Notes: a model not told the origin generated them from the sequence alone. A DNA stretch of 64,000 bases from an uncultured SAR86 cluster bacterium (GCA_902632605.1 CACPDB010000005.1:62001-126000); one strand, 5' to 3'. Shown: positions 32,488-45,622, counted from the stretch's first letter. Program-made: numbers and translations.

Positions 32488-32759
32488 TGGTTAGATCGGT
32501 AAAAAAAGGTCCTTTTGTAGATCATCATCTTGAAGAGAAAGTTCAAAAGGCGATTGAAGAAAAGAGCAAAAGACCAATAAAAACTTGGTCAAGGAGATCA
32601 ATGATTACGCCTGAAATGGTGAATTTGACTATTGCAGTCCACAATGGCCGTGCTCATGTACCAATTCTCATTAAAGAAGACATGGTTGGACATAAGTTGG
32701 GTGAATTCGTCCCTACAAGAACATTCAAAATGCATTCGGGAGATAGACAAGCAGGCTAA
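32487..32759 (+). CDS. rpsS: 30S ribosomal protein S19
   Basis: [15 protein letters not shown]; family length. Confidence 0.99.
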   Translation: MVRSVKKGPFVDHHLEEKVQKAIEEKSKRPIKTWSRRSMITPEMVNLTIAVHNGRAHVPILIKEDMVGHKLGEFVPTRTFKMHSGDRQAG

Positions 32760-32761
32760 CT

Positions 32762-33103
32762 ATGACTGAGGTAAAAGCAAAGCTTAGTAAATTGACTGTT
32801 TCACCTTACAAAGTAAGGTTGGTAGCTGATCAAATCAGAGGTAAGAGAGTCGAAGAGGCAATAGACATATTATCCTTCAGCAAAAAATCTTCTGCGTCAA
32901 ATGTACTTAAGCTTTTGGAATCAGCAATAGCCAATGCCGAAAATAATAAAGGTTTGGATATCGATAATCTTTTTGTTTCAGAAATTAAAGTTGATGAATC
33001 TTTTATTCTAAAAAGAATCCAAGCAAGAGCCAGGGGAAGAGCAGACAGAATTCAAAAACGCAGTTGTCATGTCAACATAACTTTAGGGAGTGAGAAAAAC
33101 TAA
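32762..33103 (+). CDS. rplV: 50S ribosomal protein L22
   Basis: [38 protein letters not shown]. Confidence 0.98.
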   Translation: MTEVKAKLSKLTVSPYKVRLVADQIRGKRVEEAIDILSFSKKSSASNVLKLLESAIANAENNKGLDIDNLFVSEIKVDESFILKRIQARARGRADRIQKRSCHVNITLGSEKN

Positions 33104-33754
33104 ATGGGACAAAAAGTAAATCCGATAGGAATACGATTAGGAATTTCACGGAAGCATAATTCAACTTGGTATGCTGAAAAAGATAAGTATCAAGAACTTT
33201 TGCTTAATGATTTTGCTGTTAGAGAGTTCCTTAAAAAAGAACTTGATAATTCTTTTGTAAGCAAAATTGAAATTGAACGTCCTTCACAAAGTGGAAAAGT
33301 AACCATCCATACCTCAAGACCAGGAATGATCATTGGAAAAAAAGGTGAGGATATAGATCGTCTAAGAGATGAGCTTACAAAGTTAATGGAAGTTCCAGTT
33401 AGCTTAAACATTCAGGAAATAAGAAAACCCGATTTAGATGCTCAACTGGTTGCTGCAAATATTGCGGTTCAACTTGAAAGACGTGCGATGTTTAGAAGAG
33501 TAATTAAAAGAGCGGCACAAAACACTATGCGTCAAGGCGCCCAAGGAGTAAAAGTTAGAGTTGCAGGAAGATTGGGTGGTGCAGAAATTGCGAGAGCCGA
33601 ATGGCATAAAGAAGGGAGAGTACCTCTTCATACCCTCAGAGCAGATATAGATTATGGCCTTGCAGAAGCAAAAACAACCTATGGAATCATTGGAGTAAAA
33701 GTTTGGATTTGTAGAGGTGAAATATCTTCTAAACCTAAAAAAACTGATAACTAA
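33104..33754 (+). CDS. rpsC: 30S ribosomal protein S3
   Basis: [26 protein letters not shown] region [11 protein letters not shown]. Confidence 0.99.
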   Translation: MGQKVNPIGIRLGISRKHNSTWYAEKDKYQELLLNDFAVREFLKKELDNSFVSKIEIERPSQSGKVTIHTSRPGMIIGKKGEDIDRLRDELTKLMEVPVSLNIQEIRKPDLDAQLVAANIAVQLERRAMFRRVIKRAAQNTMRQGAQGVKVRVAGRLGGAEIARAEWHKEGRVPLHTLRADIDYGLAEAKTTYGIIGVKVWICRGEISSKPKKTDN

Positions 33755-33759
33755 GAATT

Positions 33760-34173
33760 ATGTTTCAACCTAAAAGAACAAAATATAGAAAACAGATGAA
33801 GGGTCGCAATAGAGGCCTTGCTCAGAAGGGCAATTCTTTAGATTTTGGTGCTTTTGGTCTCAAAGCCACGTCTCGAGGACAAATTACTTCAAGACAAATT
33901 GAAGCTGCTAGAAGAGCTATGACAAGGCATGTTAAAAGAGGAGCAAAAATTTGGATAAGAATCTTTCCTGATAAACCAATTACAAAAAAACCTCTTGAAG
34001 TTAGACAAGGTAAAGGTAAAGGAAATGTTGAGTATTGGGTTTGTCCTATAAAACCTGGGAGAATTCTTTATGAGATGGAAGGAGTTGATGAATCAATTGC
34101 AAGAGAAGCTTTAACTTTAGCAGCTGCAAAATTACCTGTAGGAACAAAATTTGTTCAAAGGAGATCGGTTTAA
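33760..34173 (+). CDS. rplP: 50S ribosomal protein L16
   Basis: [24 protein letters not shown]. Confidence 0.99.
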   Translation: MFQPKRTKYRKQMKGRNRGLAQKGNSLDFGAFGLKATSRGQITSRQIEAARRAMTRHVKRGAKIWIRIFPDKPITKKPLEVRQGKGKGNVEYWVCPIKPGRILYEMEGVDESIAREALTLAAAKLPVGTKFVQRRSV

Positions 34174-34343
34174 TGGCTAAGAAAAAAACAAACTTATCAG
34201 AAATCGAAAAACTCAATATGGAGTATCTAGATTTGAAATTAAAAAATAGTTCGGGCTCGCTTAAAGATACTCACAAACTTTCGGAATTAAGAAAAGATAT
34301 AGCTAGGTTAAAGACTAAAGAAAGAATGGGAATAGAAAAATGA
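34173..34343 (+). CDS. rpmC: 50S ribosomal protein L29 (56 aa)
   Basis: Manual translation [56 protein letters not shown]; between rplP and rpsQ; below ORF track cutoff. Confidence 0.93.
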   Translation: MAKKKTNLSEIEKLNMEYLDLKLKNSSGSLKDTHKLSELRKDIARLKTKERMGIEK

Positions 34344-34603
34344 GCGAAGCAATCGAAAGAACTTTAGTTGGATCGGTAGTTAGTATTTCTGGAAATAAGT
34401 CCAGGGTAGCCCTTATTCAAAGAAGTGTAAAACATAAAACACTGGGTAAAATTATAAAACGCTCTTCAAAAATTAGCTTCCATGATGAAGATAATTCGAG
34501 CAATTTAGGAGATAAGGTAAAAATTATGGAGTGCAAGCCTTACTCTAAATCTAAATCCTGGAAACTTGTTGAAGTTCTAAGGGTATTTGAGGGGGTTGAA
34601 TAA
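34340..34603 (+). CDS. rpsQ: 30S ribosomal protein S17
   Basis: [31 protein letters not shown]. Confidence 0.97.
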   Translation: MSEAIERTLVGSVVSISGNKSRVALIQRSVKHKTLGKIIKRSSKISFHDEDNSSNLGDKVKIMECKPYSKSKSWKLVEVLRVFEGVE

Positions 34604-34605
34604 AA

Positions 34606-34974
34606 ATGATCCAAACTCAGACCATTCTAGAAATTGCAGATAATAGCGGAGCAAGGAAAGTTATGTGTATAAAAGTTCTTGGCGGATCAAAAAGAAGATA
34701 CGCTCGAGTTGGAGACATAATCAAGGTTGCCATAAAAGAAGCTATTCCAACTGGAAGAGTAAAAAAGGGTCAGGTTGCTGAAGCAGTCGTAGTAAGAACT
34801 AAAAAAGATATTAAAAGAGAAGATGGTTCGAGCATAAGATTTGATGATAATGCAGCAGTTTTAGTTAACACTCAAAAACAGCCAATTGGTACTAGAATTT
34901 TTGGTCCTGTATCAAGAGAACTTAGAAGTAAAGATTTCATGAGGATTATTTCTCTTGCTCCGGAGGTCATTTAA
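34606..34974 (+). CDS. rplN: 50S ribosomal protein L14
   Basis: [27 protein letters not shown]. Confidence 0.99.
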   Translation: MIQTQTILEIADNSGARKVMCIKVLGGSKRRYARVGDIIKVAIKEAIPTGRVKKGQVAEAVVVRTKKDIKREDGSSIRFDDNAAVLVNTQKQPIGTRIFGPVSRELRSKDFMRIISLAPEVI

Positions 34975-34976
34975 TT

Positions 34977-35288
34977 ATGAAAAAACTTAGAACTGGAGAC
35001 GAGGTTATTGTGATATCTGGAAAAGATACCGGGAAAACTGGAACTCTTTCTAAATTTATCTCAGAAACAAAATGTATTGTCTCTGGAGTTAAAATTGTTA
35101 AGAAGCATCAGAAGCCTAATCCTCAACTTAATATTCAAGGAGGTATTCTTGAAAAAGAATCACCAATTGATGTTTCTAACTTAGCCATCTATAACAAGAA
35201 ATCAAAAAAAGCAGACAAGATTAATATTGAAATTAAAAAGGATAAAAAAATAAGAGTATTTAAATCGGATGGAAAAGAGGTCAAATGA
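34977..35288 (+). CDS. rplX: 50S ribosomal protein L24
   Basis: KOW motif [16 protein letters not shown]; position. Confidence 0.97.
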   Translation: MKKLRTGDEVIVISGKDTGKTGTLSKFISETKCIVSGVKIVKKHQKPNPQLNIQGGILEKESPIDVSNLAIYNKKSKKADKINIEIKKDKKIRVFKSDGKEVK

Positions 35289-35833
35289 GCACTTCAATTT
35301 TAAAGAAAACTTATCTTGAAAAGGCTGTTCCAAACTTAAAGGAATCTTTAGGTTTAAATTCTAATATGGCAGTACCCAAAATTATTAAAGTAACTCTTAA
35401 CATGGGTTTAGGACCAGATGCAGTAAACGATAGAAAAGTTATTGATACTGCAATAGAGGATTTAAGACTTATATCTGGTCAACAGCCAGTTAAAACATTG
35501 GTAAGAAAGTCTGTAGCAAGTTTTAAAATTAGAGATGGATATCCTATAGGTTGTAAAGTTACCCTAAGAGGAGAAAGAATGTTCGATTTCTTAGATAGAC
35601 TCTTGAATATCGCAATCCCAAGAGAAAGGGACTTTAGAGGACTAAGTATCAAATCTTTTGATGGACAAGGCAATTACACTATGGGAATAAAAGAGCATAT
35701 TATTTTCCCAGAAATAGACTACGACAAAGTCCAAAAAATTAGAGGCATGGATATAAGTATTACTACTTCTGCAAAAAATGATGAAGAAGGCTTGTCCCTA
35801 CTTAAAGAACTAAATTTTCCATTTGTTAGTTGA
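35285..35833 (+). CDS. rplE: 50S ribosomal protein L5
   Basis: KITLNMGLG-like segment, [14 protein letters not shown]. Confidence 0.98.
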   Translation: MSTSILKKTYLEKAVPNLKESLGLNSNMAVPKIIKVTLNMGLGPDAVNDRKVIDTAIEDLRLISGQQPVKTLVRKSVASFKIRDGYPIGCKVTLRGERMFDFLDRLLNIAIPRERDFRGLSIKSFDGQGNYTMGIKEHIIFPEIDYDKVQKIRGMDISITTSAKNDEEGLSLLKELNFPFVS

Positions 35834-35840
35834 GGTAAGA

Positions 35841-36146
35841 ATGGCGAAAAAATCAATGATAGCAAGAGAAATAAAAAGACAGAAAACAGTTGAACGCTTT
35901 GCTGCAAAAAGGGCAGAGTTAAAAAAGATAATTGCTGATTCTAAATCTTCTGAAGAAGATAAGTTTGCTGCTAGAGAAAAATTGCAAAAACTCCCAAGGA
36001 ATGCAAATCCAATCCGTCTTCAGAGAAGATGTCAAATCACGGGAAGACCTCATGCTGTTTACAGAAAGTTTGGTCTTTCAAGAAATAAATTAAGAGAATT
36101 AGCTATGAGAGGTGATGTTCCAGGATTAGTAAAATCAAGCTGGTAA
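35841..36146 (+). CDS. rpsN: 30S ribosomal protein S14 (start set to ATG 35841)
   Basis: [63 protein letters not shown] track start 35823 is extended. Confidence 0.96.
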   Translation: MAKKSMIAREIKRQKTVERFAAKRAELKKIIADSKSSEEDKFAAREKLQKLPRNANPIRLQRRCQITGRPHAVYRKFGLSRNKLRELAMRGDVPGLVKSSW

Positions 36147-36151
36147 GAATT

Positions 36152-36547
36152 ATGAGTATGCAAGATCCAATTTCAGACATGATCGCAAGAATCAAAAATG
36201 CCCAATCTAGAGGTCACAAAGAAGTACTTTTTGATTCCTCTAAAATTAAGTTTGGTATATGTAAAGTCCTAGAAACAGAAGGTTACATTCAAAAAGTTGA
36301 GTTAGTTGGAGACCAACCCAAGCAGGAAATTAAAATAACTCTCAAGTATTTTGAGGATTTACCTGTTATCAAAGAATTTGATAGAGCAAGCAAGCCAGGG
36401 CTTCGCAAATACTTTTCCTTTGATCAAATTCCTCCCGTTAAAGGAGGTTTGGGTACAGCTATTATGACCACAAGTAAGGGAATTATTACCAGCGACCAAG
36501 CAAAAAAAGAAAAAGTAGGTGGAGAACTAATCTGTACGGTATTTTAA
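36152..36547 (+). CDS. rpsH: 30S ribosomal protein S8
   Basis: MSMQDPISDMIARIKNAQSRG. Confidence 0.98.
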   Translation: MSMQDPISDMIARIKNAQSRGHKEVLFDSSKIKFGICKVLETEGYIQKVELVGDQPKQEIKITLKYFEDLPVIKEFDRASKPGLRKYFSFDQIPPVKGGLGTAIMTTSKGIITSDQAKKEKVGGELICTVF

Positions 36548-36548
36548 A

Positions 36549-37088
36549 ATGGCAAGAAATATAAATAGAAAATTAACACTTTCTGATGGAGCAAAGGCGT
36601 CAATAGCTGAAGATGTTCTGTCTATTTCCGGCTCGAAGGGAGAGCTATCTCTTAATGTGCACGATACCGTGAAAGTTTCTTTAGAAGAGGATTCAATTCT
36701 CTTCAATCCAAAGGACTTGGAGAATAAAACCTCTATTTCAATGACAAGCACTATGAGGTCTCTTGCATTGAACATGATAGAAGGAGTCACCAAAGGTTTT
36801 GAGAAAAAACTTGAAATTAATGGTGTTGGTTACAGGGTAAAAGTTTCAGGAGCTAATCTTGAACTCTCACTTGGCTATTCTCATCCAATTAGCTACAAAC
36901 TACCTGATGGAGTTACCGCCGAAGCTCCCACCAATACAGAATTAGTACTGACATCAACGAATAAACAACTTCTAGGTGATACAGCCTCAGAGATAAGAGC
37001 TTTTAGACCTCCAGAACCCTATAAAGGTAAGGGAGTTAAATATTCCGATGAACATATAAAAAGAAAAGAATCTAAGAAGACCGCTTAA
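36549..37088 (+). CDS. rplF: 50S ribosomal protein L6
   Basis: [40 protein letters not shown]. Confidence 0.98.
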   Translation: MARNINRKLTLSDGAKASIAEDVLSISGSKGELSLNVHDTVKVSLEEDSILFNPKDLENKTSISMTSTMRSLALNMIEGVTKGFEKKLEINGVGYRVKVSGANLELSLGYSHPISYKLPDGVTAEAPTNTELVLTSTNKQLLGDTASEIRAFRPPEPYKGKGVKYSDEHIKRKESKKTA

Positions 37089-37089
37089 G

Positions 37090-37437
37090 ATGAAAAAGAT
37101 TGAAGCAAGAAATAGAAGATCGAGAAAACTAAGAAGTTTATCTGAAGGGCTTAAAGTTAATAGACTAGCTATATTCAGATCGGCAAGACACATTTACGCA
37201 CAAGTATTCTCAATTGACGGAAAACAAATACTTGCACAAGCTTCCTCACTCGATAAAGAGTTAAAAGTTACTAATGGCGGAAATATAGAAGCAGCTGAAA
37301 AAGTTGGAGAATTAGTTGCAAAAAGGGCAATTGAGCAAGGAATAAAGAAAGTTACTTTTGATAGATCCGGTTATAAATATCATGGAAGAGTAAAGTCTCT
37401 TGCTGATGGCGCTAGGTCTCAAGGATTAGAATTTTAG
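37090..37437 (+). CDS. rplR: 50S ribosomal protein L18
   Basis: [37 protein letters not shown]. Confidence 0.98.
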   Translation: MKKIEARNRRSRKLRSLSEGLKVNRLAIFRSARHIYAQVFSIDGKQILAQASSLDKELKVTNGGNIEAAEKVGELVAKRAIEQGIKKVTFDRSGYKYHGRVKSLADGARSQGLEF

Positions 37438-37445
37438 AGAAGAAT

Positions 37446-37928
37446 ATGGAAGAAAATTTTGAACAAACCACAGAAGTTTTAGAAGAAAAACTAGTTGGCG
37501 TCAATAGAGTTGCCAAAGTAGTTAAAGGAGGAAGACTATTCGGTTTTACTGCCTTAACCGTAGTTGGTGATGGAAAAGGGAAAGTAGGATTTGGTAGAGG
37601 CAAAGCAAGGGAAGTACCTATAGCAATTCAAAAAGCATTAGAAAGCGCTAGAAGAAATATGGTTAATGTCGACCTAAATGGATCAACCATTCATTATGCA
37701 GTTAAAGCAAAACATGGATCGGCAACTGTTTACATGCAACCTGCTTCACCAGGGACAGGAATTATCGCTGGAGGAGCAATGCGAGCGGTTTTGGAGCTTG
37801 CTGGTGTAAAAGACGTGTTAGCTAAGTCGTATGGCTCTACAAATCAAATTAACGTTGTAAGAGCCACATTCAAAGGTTTATCGGAAATAGAATCACCAGA
37901 AAAAGTTGCATTAAGAAGATCAAAATAA
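37446..37928 (+). CDS. rpsE: 30S ribosomal protein S5
   Basis: [40 protein letters not shown]. Confidence 0.99.
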   Translation: MEENFEQTTEVLEEKLVGVNRVAKVVKGGRLFGFTALTVVGDGKGKVGFGRGKAREVPIAIQKALESARRNMVNVDLNGSTIHYAVKAKHGSATVYMQPASPGTGIIAGGAMRAVLELAGVKDVLAKSYGSTNQINVVRATFKGLSEIESPEKVALRRSK

Positions 37929-37930
37929 TC

Positions 37931-38119
37931 ATGGCTGAAGAAAAAACAATTTCTGTAAAACAAATTAAAAGCGTAACTGGTTCTAAAAGAAACCAGAGAC
38001 TCTCTTTAAGGGGATTGGGCTTAAAAAAAATCAATCACGTGGTACAAGTTAAAAGCACAAAAGAGAATCTTGGCATGATAAATAAGTGCAGGCATTTGAT
38101 AGAGGTAATCGAGGAATAA
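37931..38119 (+). CDS. rpmD: 50S ribosomal protein L30
   Basis: VKQIKSVTGSKRNQRLSLRGLGLKKINH. Confidence 0.97.
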   Translation: MAEEKTISVKQIKSVTGSKRNQRLSLRGLGLKKINHVVQVKSTKENLGMINKCRHLIEVIEE

Positions 38120-38547
38120 TGAAGCTTAACGAATTAAATCCTAAAATAAAAAACAAACCTACTAAAAGAGTCGGTCGAGGAGCAGGTTCTGGTTTAGGAA
38201 AAACTTCTGGAAAAGGGCACAAAGGTCAAAAAGCAAGATCTGGTGGAAAGGTTCGTCCCGGATTTGAAGGTGGGCAAATGCCAATTCAACAAAGATTACC
38301 TAAATTTGGCTTTACTTCAAGATCATCAAAATATAAAACACACATCAAGCTTGGTGATTTGAACAATTTATCTGAAGACATCATTGATTTAAATGTCTTG
38401 AAAGCAAATAAACTAATTTCAAGAATAACAAAAGAAGTTAAAGTAATTAATTCTGGCGAGCTAAATAAAGCCATCAAAATAAAAGGTCTAAAAATTTCAA
38501 AAACTGCTTCAGAAGAAGTCAAAAAATCTGGAGGAGAGGTAGGTTAA
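38119..38547 (+). CDS. rplO: 50S ribosomal protein L15 (start set to ATG 38119)
   Basis: MKLNELNPK...RVGRGAGSGLGKTSGKGHKGQKARSGG. Confidence 0.97.
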   Translation: MKLNELNPKIKNKPTKRVGRGAGSGLGKTSGKGHKGQKARSGGKVRPGFEGGQMPIQQRLPKFGFTSRSSKYKTHIKLGDLNNLSEDIIDLNVLKANKLISRITKEVKVINSGELNKAIKIKGLKISKTASEEVKKSGGEVG

Positions 38548-39851
38548 TGGCTGCTATTAATCCAAAATCATCCGGTCTTTCCGAACTTTGGTCTAGACTG
38601 AGATTTGTCTTACTAGCACTTATCATTTATAGGATTGGAACACATATACCTGTTCCTGGAATAGATCCTGTCAAAATCTCCTCTTTATTTGATCAAAATC
38701 AAGGAACCTTGCTTGGCCTGTTCAATATGTTTTCCGGGGGTGCTTTAGAAAGAATGAGCATCATGGCTCTTAACGTCGTTCCATATATCACTGCGGCTAT
38801 TGTGATGAATCTTTTAGAAGCCACTACTCCGAGTTTAAAGAAAATGTTCAGACAAGAAGGAGAACAAGGTAGAAGAAAAAGAACTCACTATGTACGTTTA
38901 GGAACTTTGCTTCTAGCAATATTTCAATCTATGGGTTTTGCTATAGCACTTTCTTCTCAAGGAATGGCAATAGACCCTGGTACTATGTTCATTTTCACTG
39001 CGGTGGTTTCTTTCGTAACAGGTACAATGTTTTTAGTTTGGCTTGGAGAGCAAGTTAATGAAAGAGGAATTGGAAATGGTATTTCTCTAATTATTTTCGC
39101 AAGTATCGTATCTGGTTTGCCAAGTGCAATTGGACAATCCTTTGAAGGAGCGAGACAAGGTGAAATAAGTCTAATTTTACTTCTTACAGTAGCTTTTATG
39201 GCAATACTTGCTATTTCTTTCATAGTTTGGGTAGAAAGGGCACAAAGAAGAGTAACTGTAAATTATGCTAGAAGAAATCCTAACCAAATGGCTATGGGAC
39301 AAGCTTCGCACGTTCCATTAAAAGTAAACATGTCAGGAGTGATTCCTGCTATTTTCGCTAGCAGTATAGTTCTGTTCCCAGCGTCAATTAGTTCTTGGTT
39401 TGGACAAAGCGAAGGTATGGAATGGCTTCAAGAAGTTTCTCTAGCACTTAGTCCTGGACAACCCTTATATGTAGTTGTGTTTTCTATTTTGATTGCCTAT
39501 TTTTGTTTTTTTTACACTGCAATACAGTTTCCGGCAAAAGATATTTCAGATAATTTGAAAAGATCTGGTGGCTTCCTTCCTGGAATAAGACCTGGAGGTC
39601 ATACGGAAGAATACATTGATAATGTTATGTCTAGACTGACAGTTTGGGGATCCATATATATGATCATGATTTGTTTGTTACCCCAATTTTTAATTGTTTC
39701 CGCGAATGTTCCTTTTTATCTTGGAGGAACTTCACTTTTAATTGCAGTAGTAGTGGTAATGGACTTCATGGCTCAGGTACAATCACACCTTTTATCGAGT
39801 CAGTACCAGTCTTTGATGAAGAAAGCTAATTTAAAAGGATTTAAGAGATAA
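38547..39851 (+). CDS. secY: Preprotein translocase subunit SecY
   Basis: Polytopic; [25 protein letters not shown]; full length. Confidence 0.99.
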   Translation: MAAINPKSSGLSELWSRLRFVLLALIIYRIGTHIPVPGIDPVKISSLFDQNQGTLLGLFNMFSGGALERMSIMALNVVPYITAAIVMNLLEATTPSLKKMFRQEGEQGRRKRTHYVRLGTLLLAIFQSMGFAIALSSQGMAIDPGTMFIFTAVVSFVTGTMFLVWLGEQVNERGIGNGISLIIFASIVSGLPSAIGQSFEGARQGEISLILLLTVAFMAILAISFIVWVERAQRRVTVNYARRNPNQMAMGQASHVPLKVNMSGVIPAIFASSIVLFPASISSWFGQSEGMEWLQEVSLALSPGQPLYVVVFSILIAYFCFFYTAIQFPAKDISDNLKRSGGFLPGIRPGGHTEEYIDNVMSRLTVWGSIYMIMICLLPQFLIVSANVPFYLGGTSLLIAVVVVMDFMAQVQSHLLSSQYQSLMKKANLKGFKR

Positions 39852-39852
39852 A

Positions 39853-39969
39853 ATGAAAGTAAGAGCATCAGTAAAAAAAATATGCAAAGATTGCAAACTC
39901 GTTAAGAGGAGAGGCACAGTTTACGTAATCTGCAAAACTGATCAAAAACATAAACAGAGGCAAGGATAA
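39853..39969 (+). CDS. rpmJ: 50S ribosomal protein L36 (38 aa, zinc-ribbon form)
   Basis: Manual translation [38 protein letters not shown]; CxxC...C...H; between secY and rpsM. Confidence 0.96.
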   Translation: MKVRASVKKICKDCKLVKRRGTVYVICKTDQKHKQRQG

Positions 39970-40325
39970 TGGCAAGGGTAGCTGGAGTTAACATACCTGA
40001 TAAAAAGCAGGCTTGGATATCATTAACACATATTTTTGGAATTGGCAGGACTACGGCCCTCAAAATCTGTGAAACCACAGGTATTAGGTTTGATACAAAA
40101 ATTTCAGCTTTAAATGAGCAAGAATTAGAGAAGTTAAGAAAAGAAGTAGGTAATTTTCTTGTAGAAGGAGACTTAAGAAGAGAGGTAAGCACTAACATCA
40201 AAAGATTAATGGACCTTGGCACCTTAAGAGGTATAAGGCACAGAAAAAGACTTCCAGTAAGAGGTCAAAGAACAAAGACAAACGCTAGGACTAGAAAGGG
40301 TCCTAGAAAACCAATTAGAAGATAA
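39969..40325 (+). CDS. rpsM: 30S ribosomal protein S13
   Basis: [30 protein letters not shown]. Confidence 0.99.
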   Translation: MARVAGVNIPDKKQAWISLTHIFGIGRTTALKICETTGIRFDTKISALNEQELEKLRKEVGNFLVEGDLRREVSTNIKRLMDLGTLRGIRHRKRLPVRGQRTKTNARTRKGPRKPIRR

Positions 40326-40327
40326 TA

Positions 40328-40717
40328 ATGGCAAAAGAAAAATCAAAGAAAACAAAAAATTCTAAGTCTGTTGCAAGCGAGGGCGTAGCTCATATTCTTG
40401 CAACTTTTAATAATACGATTATTAATATTACAGATAAAAAAGGAAATACCATTTCTTGGTCAAGCTCTGGGGCAAATGGATTTAAGGGCTCAAGAAAAAG
40501 CACACCTTTCGCTGCCCAAATCGCTGCAACTAAAGCTGGAGAACAAGCAATGAATTTAGGTCTGTCAGAAGTAGAAGTGGAAGTTTCAGGTCCTGGATCT
40601 GGTAGAGAGTCAGCGGTAAGAGCTCTAAATGGTTGTGGTCTAAGAATTACAAAAATTTCAGATGTCACGCCAATTCCTCATAATGGTTGTAGACCGCCTA
40701 AAAAGAGAAGAGTGTAA
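40328..40717 (+). CDS. rpsK: 30S ribosomal protein S11
   Basis: [36 protein letters not shown]. Confidence 0.99.
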   Translation: MAKEKSKKTKNSKSVASEGVAHILATFNNTIINITDKKGNTISWSSSGANGFKGSRKSTPFAAQIAATKAGEQAMNLGLSEVEVEVSGPGSGRESAVRALNGCGLRITKISDVTPIPHNGCRPPKKRRV

Positions 40718-40719
40718 TT

Positions 40720-41340
40720 ATGGCAAGATATATAGGACCAAAAATTAAGCTTTCTAGAAGAGAAGGCACCGATCTACAGCTTAAAAGTGGATACAGATCT
40801 TATGAATCTAAAGCTAGGTCAGAAAACCCTCCTGGTGTTCATGGATTAAGGAGGGGTAGGCTTTCTGATTACGGTATGCAATTAAGAGAAAAGCAGAAAG
40901 TAAAAAGAATGTATGGTGTCTTGGAAAAACAGTTCAGAAATTATTATAAAAGAGCAGCACGTCAGAAGGGTGAAACCGGCACTAACTTGTTACTTTTCTT
41001 AGAGGCAAGACTTGATAACGTTCTTTATAGACTTGGCTTTGCATCAACTAGAGCCGAGGCAAGACAGCTTGTCAGCCATAAATCCATCTTAGTAAATGGA
41101 AAAACAGTAAATATCCCTTCTTATCAAGTTGCTGAAGGCGATGAGATCTCTATAGCAGAAAAATCACAGTCGCAAAAAAGAATTACGCAGGCTTTATCTT
41201 TAAGTGAACAAAGAGAAGAATGTGAATGGGTATCAGTAGATAAATCTAAATTTACTGGTACTTTTAAAAATTTACCTACGAGAGAGTTGCTAAGTAGTGA
41301 AATAAATGAGAACTACATAGTAGAGCTTTATTCAAGGTAA
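40720..41340 (+). CDS. rpsD: 30S ribosomal protein S4
   Basis: [20 protein letters not shown]4 domain. Confidence 0.99.
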   Translation: MARYIGPKIKLSRREGTDLQLKSGYRSYESKARSENPPGVHGLRRGRLSDYGMQLREKQKVKRMYGVLEKQFRNYYKRAARQKGETGTNLLLFLEARLDNVLYRLGFASTRAEARQLVSHKSILVNGKTVNIPSYQVAEGDEISIAEKSQSQKRITQALSLSEQREECEWVSVDKSKFTGTFKNLPTRELLSSEINENYIVELYSR

Positions 41341-41362
41341 AAAATCTAAATTTGAGGATCAT

Positions 41363-42355
41363 ATGACAGACAATTTTGACATTATCAAGGACTTCTTAAC
41401 TCCAAAAGAAATTATTGTGGAGGAAGTTAATCCCAATCATTCAAAAATTATATTAGAGCCTTTGGAAAGAGGATTTGGCCACACATTAGGAAATGCTTTA
41501 AGAAGAATTATTTTATCTTCTATACCCGGTTCTTGTGTTGTTGAAGCAAAGATTGATGGGGTATTGCATGAATTCTCAACAATTGATGGGGTTGCAGAAG
41601 ACGTAATAAATATACTTTTAAATTTAAAAGGTATAGCTGTGCGAATGATGGATGTTGAAGAGGCAGAATTATCAGTCGAGAAATCTGGAACAGGAAAGTT
41701 AACTGCAGGAGATTTTGAACTTCCTGCCGGGATAGAAATCATTAACCCAGATCACCAGATTGCAACTCTTGCTGACAACGGCAGTATAAAAATGTCAATC
41801 AAAGTCAAAAAGGGTAGAGGTTACGATCCAGTGATAATTAGTGCTACTGAGGAAGAGGAAAGTAAAGAAGTTGGTCTGTTAAGGTTAGATGCTTCTTATT
41901 CACCAATACAAAAAGTGGCTTATCAAGTTGAAAATACAAGGGTCGAAAATAGAACAGATTTAGATAAGCTTATTTTAGATGTTCATACTAATGGCACAAT
42001 TGATCCAGAAGAAATTTTAAGATTAGCAGCAACTATTTTACAAAGACAGCTCATTGCATTTGCTGAACTAGGTTTTGAAACTGAAGAGGAAGAAGAAGAA
42101 GAAATTCCTCCAGTCGATCCAATTATGCTTCGTCCTGTTGATGAATTAGAGCTTACTGTTAGATCAGCAAACTGTTTGAAAGTAGAGAAAATTTATTACA
42201 TTGGTGATCTTGTTACTAGAAAAGAATCTGATTTATTAAAGACACCAAATCTAGGAAGAAAGTCCCTAAATGAAATTAAAGATGTATTGGCCGCTAGGGG
42301 ATTATCCTTGGGATTGGAATTAGAAAACTGGCCGCCTTCAAATATAGAAAGTTAA
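41363..42355 (+). CDS. rpoA: DNA-directed RNA polymerase subunit alpha
   Basis: [26 protein letters not shown]; alpha-[20 protein letters not shown]. Confidence 0.99.
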   Translation: MTDNFDIIKDFLTPKEIIVEEVNPNHSKIILEPLERGFGHTLGNALRRIILSSIPGSCVVEAKIDGVLHEFSTIDGVAEDVINILLNLKGIAVRMMDVEEAELSVEKSGTGKLTAGDFELPAGIEIINPDHQIATLADNGSIKMSIKVKKGRGYDPVIISATEEEESKEVGLLRLDASYSPIQKVAYQVENTRVENRTDLDKLILDVHTNGTIDPEEILRLAATILQRQLIAFAELGFETEEEEEEEIPPVDPIMLRPVDELELTVRSANCLKVEKIYYIGDLVTRKESDLLKTPNLGRKSLNEIKDVLAARGLSLGLELENWPPSNIES

Positions 42356-42762
42356 TGAGTAATTTAAAAAGAGGCAGAACCTTTGGCAGAAATAGCTCTA
42401 GAAGAAAGGCGCTATTTAAAGCTTTAGCTATTTCTTTAATAGAACATGAAGGAATTAAAACAACTTTGCCTAAAGCCAAAGAATTAAGGTCTTTCATTGA
42501 ACCTCTGATAACCCTTGCTAAAGATGATTCTGTAAGTAATCGAAGACTTGCTTTTAAAAAGATAAGAAATAAGTCTGCGGTAGGAAAACTTTTTTCTGAT
42601 TTAGGTCCTAGATTTAAAGACAGGCCTGGAGGCTATTCCAGAATAATAAAGATTGGTTTTAGAAAAGGAGATGCTGCTCCAATTGCCTTTATTGAACTCC
42701 TAGATAGAACTGCAGAAGATGAAACTGTTGTTGCTGATGCAGTAGAGCCTGAAAAGCTTTAA
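42355..42762 (+). CDS. rplQ: 50S ribosomal protein L17
   Basis: [37 protein letters not shown]. Confidence 0.98.
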   Translation: MSNLKRGRTFGRNSSRRKALFKALAISLIEHEGIKTTLPKAKELRSFIEPLITLAKDDSVSNRRLAFKKIRNKSAVGKLFSDLGPRFKDRPGGYSRIIKIGFRKGDAAPIAFIELLDRTAEDETVVADAVEPEKL

Positions 42763-42773
42763 ATGTAGCTTTT

Positions 42774-45575
42774 TTATAAAAACTTTCCGGTATAGGACTT
42801 TTTGCATTTAGCTAGCTGACTTGTATTTCCTGCGGCAACTATTTCTCCTCCGCCATTTCCACCTTCGGGTCCAATGTCAATAATCCAATCAGAGTTTTTA
42901 ATTACATCTAAATTATGTTCAATCACAACGATTGTGTTTCCCTGAGAATTTAGTTTTTGTAAAACATCCATGAGCAGCTGGACATCATGAAAATGTAAAC
43001 CTGTCGTTGGTTCGTCTAATAAATAGATTGTTTTTCCCGTAGACGTTTTGGAAAGTTCTTTAGCTAACTTAACTCTTTGAGCTTCTCCTCCAGATAAAGT
43101 AGTAGCTGGCTGTCCTAGCCGCAAATAGCCTAGTCCGACTTGATTCAAAGTATCGAGTTTTTTCTTAATTTTTGGGACGGCTTCAAAAAATATAGTTGCC
43201 TGTTCAACAGTCATATTTAAAACTTCTGAGATATTTTTTCCTTTAAATTTAACCGTTAAGGTTTCATTGTTGTATCTCTTTCCATTACATACATCACACT
43301 TAACATAAACATCTGGGAGAAAGTGCATTTCTACTTTTATCATTCCATCTCCTTCACAAGCTTCGCACCTCCCCCCTCTAACATTGAAACTAAACCTTCC
43401 AGGTTTGTATCCTTTTGCTCTAGCCTCTTGTGTTTCAGCAAAAAGTTCTCTTATTGGAGTAAAGATGCCCGTATAAGTTACTGGGTTAGATCGCGGAGTT
43501 CTACCGATGGGACTTTGACTTATTTCGATTACCTTATCGACAAATTCCGTTCCTTCTATTTTTTCAAAAGCTTCAGTTTTCATGGAACTTTTGCTTAAAA
43601 TATTCGATAGGGCAGGATAAAGCGTTTGATTTATCAGGGTAGATTTTCCTGAACCAGAGACTCCTGTAATAGAAATTATATTCCCTAGAGGAATTTCTAA
43701 ATCTATATTTTTAAGGTTATTTCCTGTACAACCTGATAACTTAATTTTTCCTTTATCTGCAATTTTTTTCTTTTTTTCTATTTGAATTCTTTTTTTCCCA
43801 AATACATATTGAGAAGTGAGAGAATTTTTTGCCTTTTTAAGAGATTCAACATTTCCGGAGAAACAAACCTCTCCTCCATGAACTCCTGCTTTCGGTCCTA
43901 TATCTATGATGTGGTCTGCTTCTTCAATAGTTTCTTGATCATGCTCTACAACTATTACAGTGTTGCCAAGTTCTTTAAGTCTTTTAAGAGTAGATAAAAG
44001 TTTTTTATTGTCTCTTTGATGTAAGCCTATAGAAGGTTCATCAAGTATATAGGTAACACCCACTAGACCCGCACCAATTTGAGAGGCAAGTCTTATTCTT
44101 TGTGCTTCACCTCCACTCAAAGTTTCAGCACTTCTAGAAAGAGTTAGATAATTAAGTCCAACATCAGAAAGGAAAGTTAAGCGTTCTTTTATTTCTTTGA
44201 TAATTTTAAATGCTATTTCTCCTTTTACCCCAGTTAGAGTTAACTTTTTAAAAAAACTGAGAGCATCACCAATTGTCATGCCTACAATCTCAGGTAAAGA
44301 AAATTTATTTATAAAGACACTTCTTGCTTCTAAATTTAACCTTGTTCCATTGCATTCATCGCAGAGAGTATTCGTCATAAACTTTGCATAATATTCTCGT
44401 CTAAAGTTTGAATCTGTATCTCCAAGTCTCCTTTCAATATTTCTTACGACACCTTCAAAAGGCTTAAATATCTCTCTTTTAAAACCTCTTTTGGAAACAT
44501 AACTAAAATCAACTTCATCATTACTTCCATAAAGGATAATTTCTTTTTCTTTTTCTAAAAGGTCTTCGAAAGGCGTATCAAGAGAAAACCCAAAAGTCTG
44601 ACTGACTCTGTTTAAAAGGTATCTATTATGATAAGTGTGACTTGCATCCCAGTCTTTTATAGCGCCCTGATTAAGACTTAGTTCTGGTCTTACAATCAAT
44701 TTCGAAAGATCTATTTTAGATTTATATCCTAAGCCATCACAGGATGGACAAGCGCCTGATGGACTATTAAAAGAAAACAATCTTGGCTCTAATTCTTGAA
44801 TACTAAATCCACATTTAGGACAGGCCATTTTAGTCGAAAATGCATCAAAGCTTTTTTCATTATCCATATCCTGTATTTCTACCAATCCATTTGATTCTGA
44901 AACACAAGTTTCTAAAGATTGTATGAGACGACTATTGTTTTTTGAATCAATAGTGAGTCGATCCACCACAATCGATATTGAGTGTTTCTTATTTTTATCT
45001 AGTTTGATTTGTTCGCTTAAATCATAGACTGTTCCATTTACGGTTACTCTTACATATCCTTTCATAAGCAGGTCATTAAATAAGTTTAAATGCTCACCTT
45101 TTTGTTCTTTAACTACAGGAGCTAATACAAAAACTCTTTTTTTATTAAAAGTTTTTAGTATTTTTTTTGCTATTTGATCAATGGTTTGACCTTCGAGAGA
45201 GATATTATGATCTAAGCATTTTGCACTACCTGATCGCGCATAAAGCAGTCTTAGATAATCATAAATTTCTGTCACAGTTCCAACTGTAGACCTAGGATTA
45301 TGAGATGTTGACTTTTGCTCAATGGAAATCGCAGGAGACAAGCCTTCTATGGTATCGACCTCCGGTTTATCCATTACAGAAAGGAACTGTCTAGCATAAG
45401 CAGAAAGAGATTCTACATATCTTCTCTGTCCTTCGGCATATAAAGTATCAAAAGCAAGTGAAGATTTTCCAGAACCCGATAAGCCAGTTATAACAGTCAA
45501 TTTATCTCTAGGGATATCTAAATCAATATTCTTAAGATTATGCTGCTTGGCACCTTTAACATGAATAAATTTCAT
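42774..45575 (-). CDS. uvrA: Excinuclease ABC subunit A
   Basis: [39 protein letters not shown]; zinc fingers; ABC signatures. Confidence 0.99.
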   Translation of the reverse strand: MKFIHVKGAKQHNLKNIDLDIPRDKLTVITGLSGSGKSSLAFDTLYAEGQRRYVESLSAYARQFLSVMDKPEVDTIEGLSPAISIEQKSTSHNPRSTVGTVTEIYDYLRLLYARSGSAKCLDHNISLEGQTIDQIAKKILKTFNKKRVFVLAPVVKEQKGEHLNLFNDLLMKGYVRVTVNGTVYDLSEQIKLDKNKKHSISIVVDRLTIDSKNNSRLIQSLETCVSESNGLVEIQDMDNEKSFDAFSTKMACPKCGFSIQELEPRLFSFNSPSGACPSCDGLGYKSKIDLSKLIVRPELSLNQGAIKDWDASHTYHNRYLLNRVSQTFGFSLDTPFEDLLEKEKEIILYGSNDEVDFSYVSKRGFKREIFKPFEGVVRNIERRLGDTDSNFRREYYAKFMTNTLCDECNGTRLNLEARSVFINKFSLPEIVGMTIGDALSFFKKLTLTGVKGEIAFKIIKEIKERLTFLSDVGLNYLTLSRSAETLSGGEAQRIRLASQIGAGLVGVTYILDEPSIGLHQRDNKKLLSTLKRLKELGNTVIVVEHDQETIEEADHIIDIGPKAGVHGGEVCFSGNVESLKKAKNSLTSQYVFGKKRIQIEKKKKIADKGKIKLSGCTGNNLKNIDLEIPLGNIISITGVSGSGKSTLINQTLYPALSNILSKSSMKTEAFEKIEGTEFVDKVIEISQSPIGRTPRSNPVTYTGIFTPIRELFAETQEARAKGYKPGRFSFNVRGGRCEACEGDGMIKVEMHFLPDVYVKCDVCNGKRYNNETLTVKFKGKNISEVLNMTVEQATIFFEAVPKIKKKLDTLNQVGLGYLRLGQPATTLSGGEAQRVKLAKELSKTSTGKTIYLLDEPTTGLHFHDVQLLMDVLQKLNSQGNTIVVIEHNLDVIKNSDWIIDIGPEGGNGGGEIVAAGNTSQLAKCKKSYTGKFL

Positions 45576-45622
45576 TTATTTAATTTTTCTTTTAGATTAG
45601 ACTAACTTATCAGATAACAATT

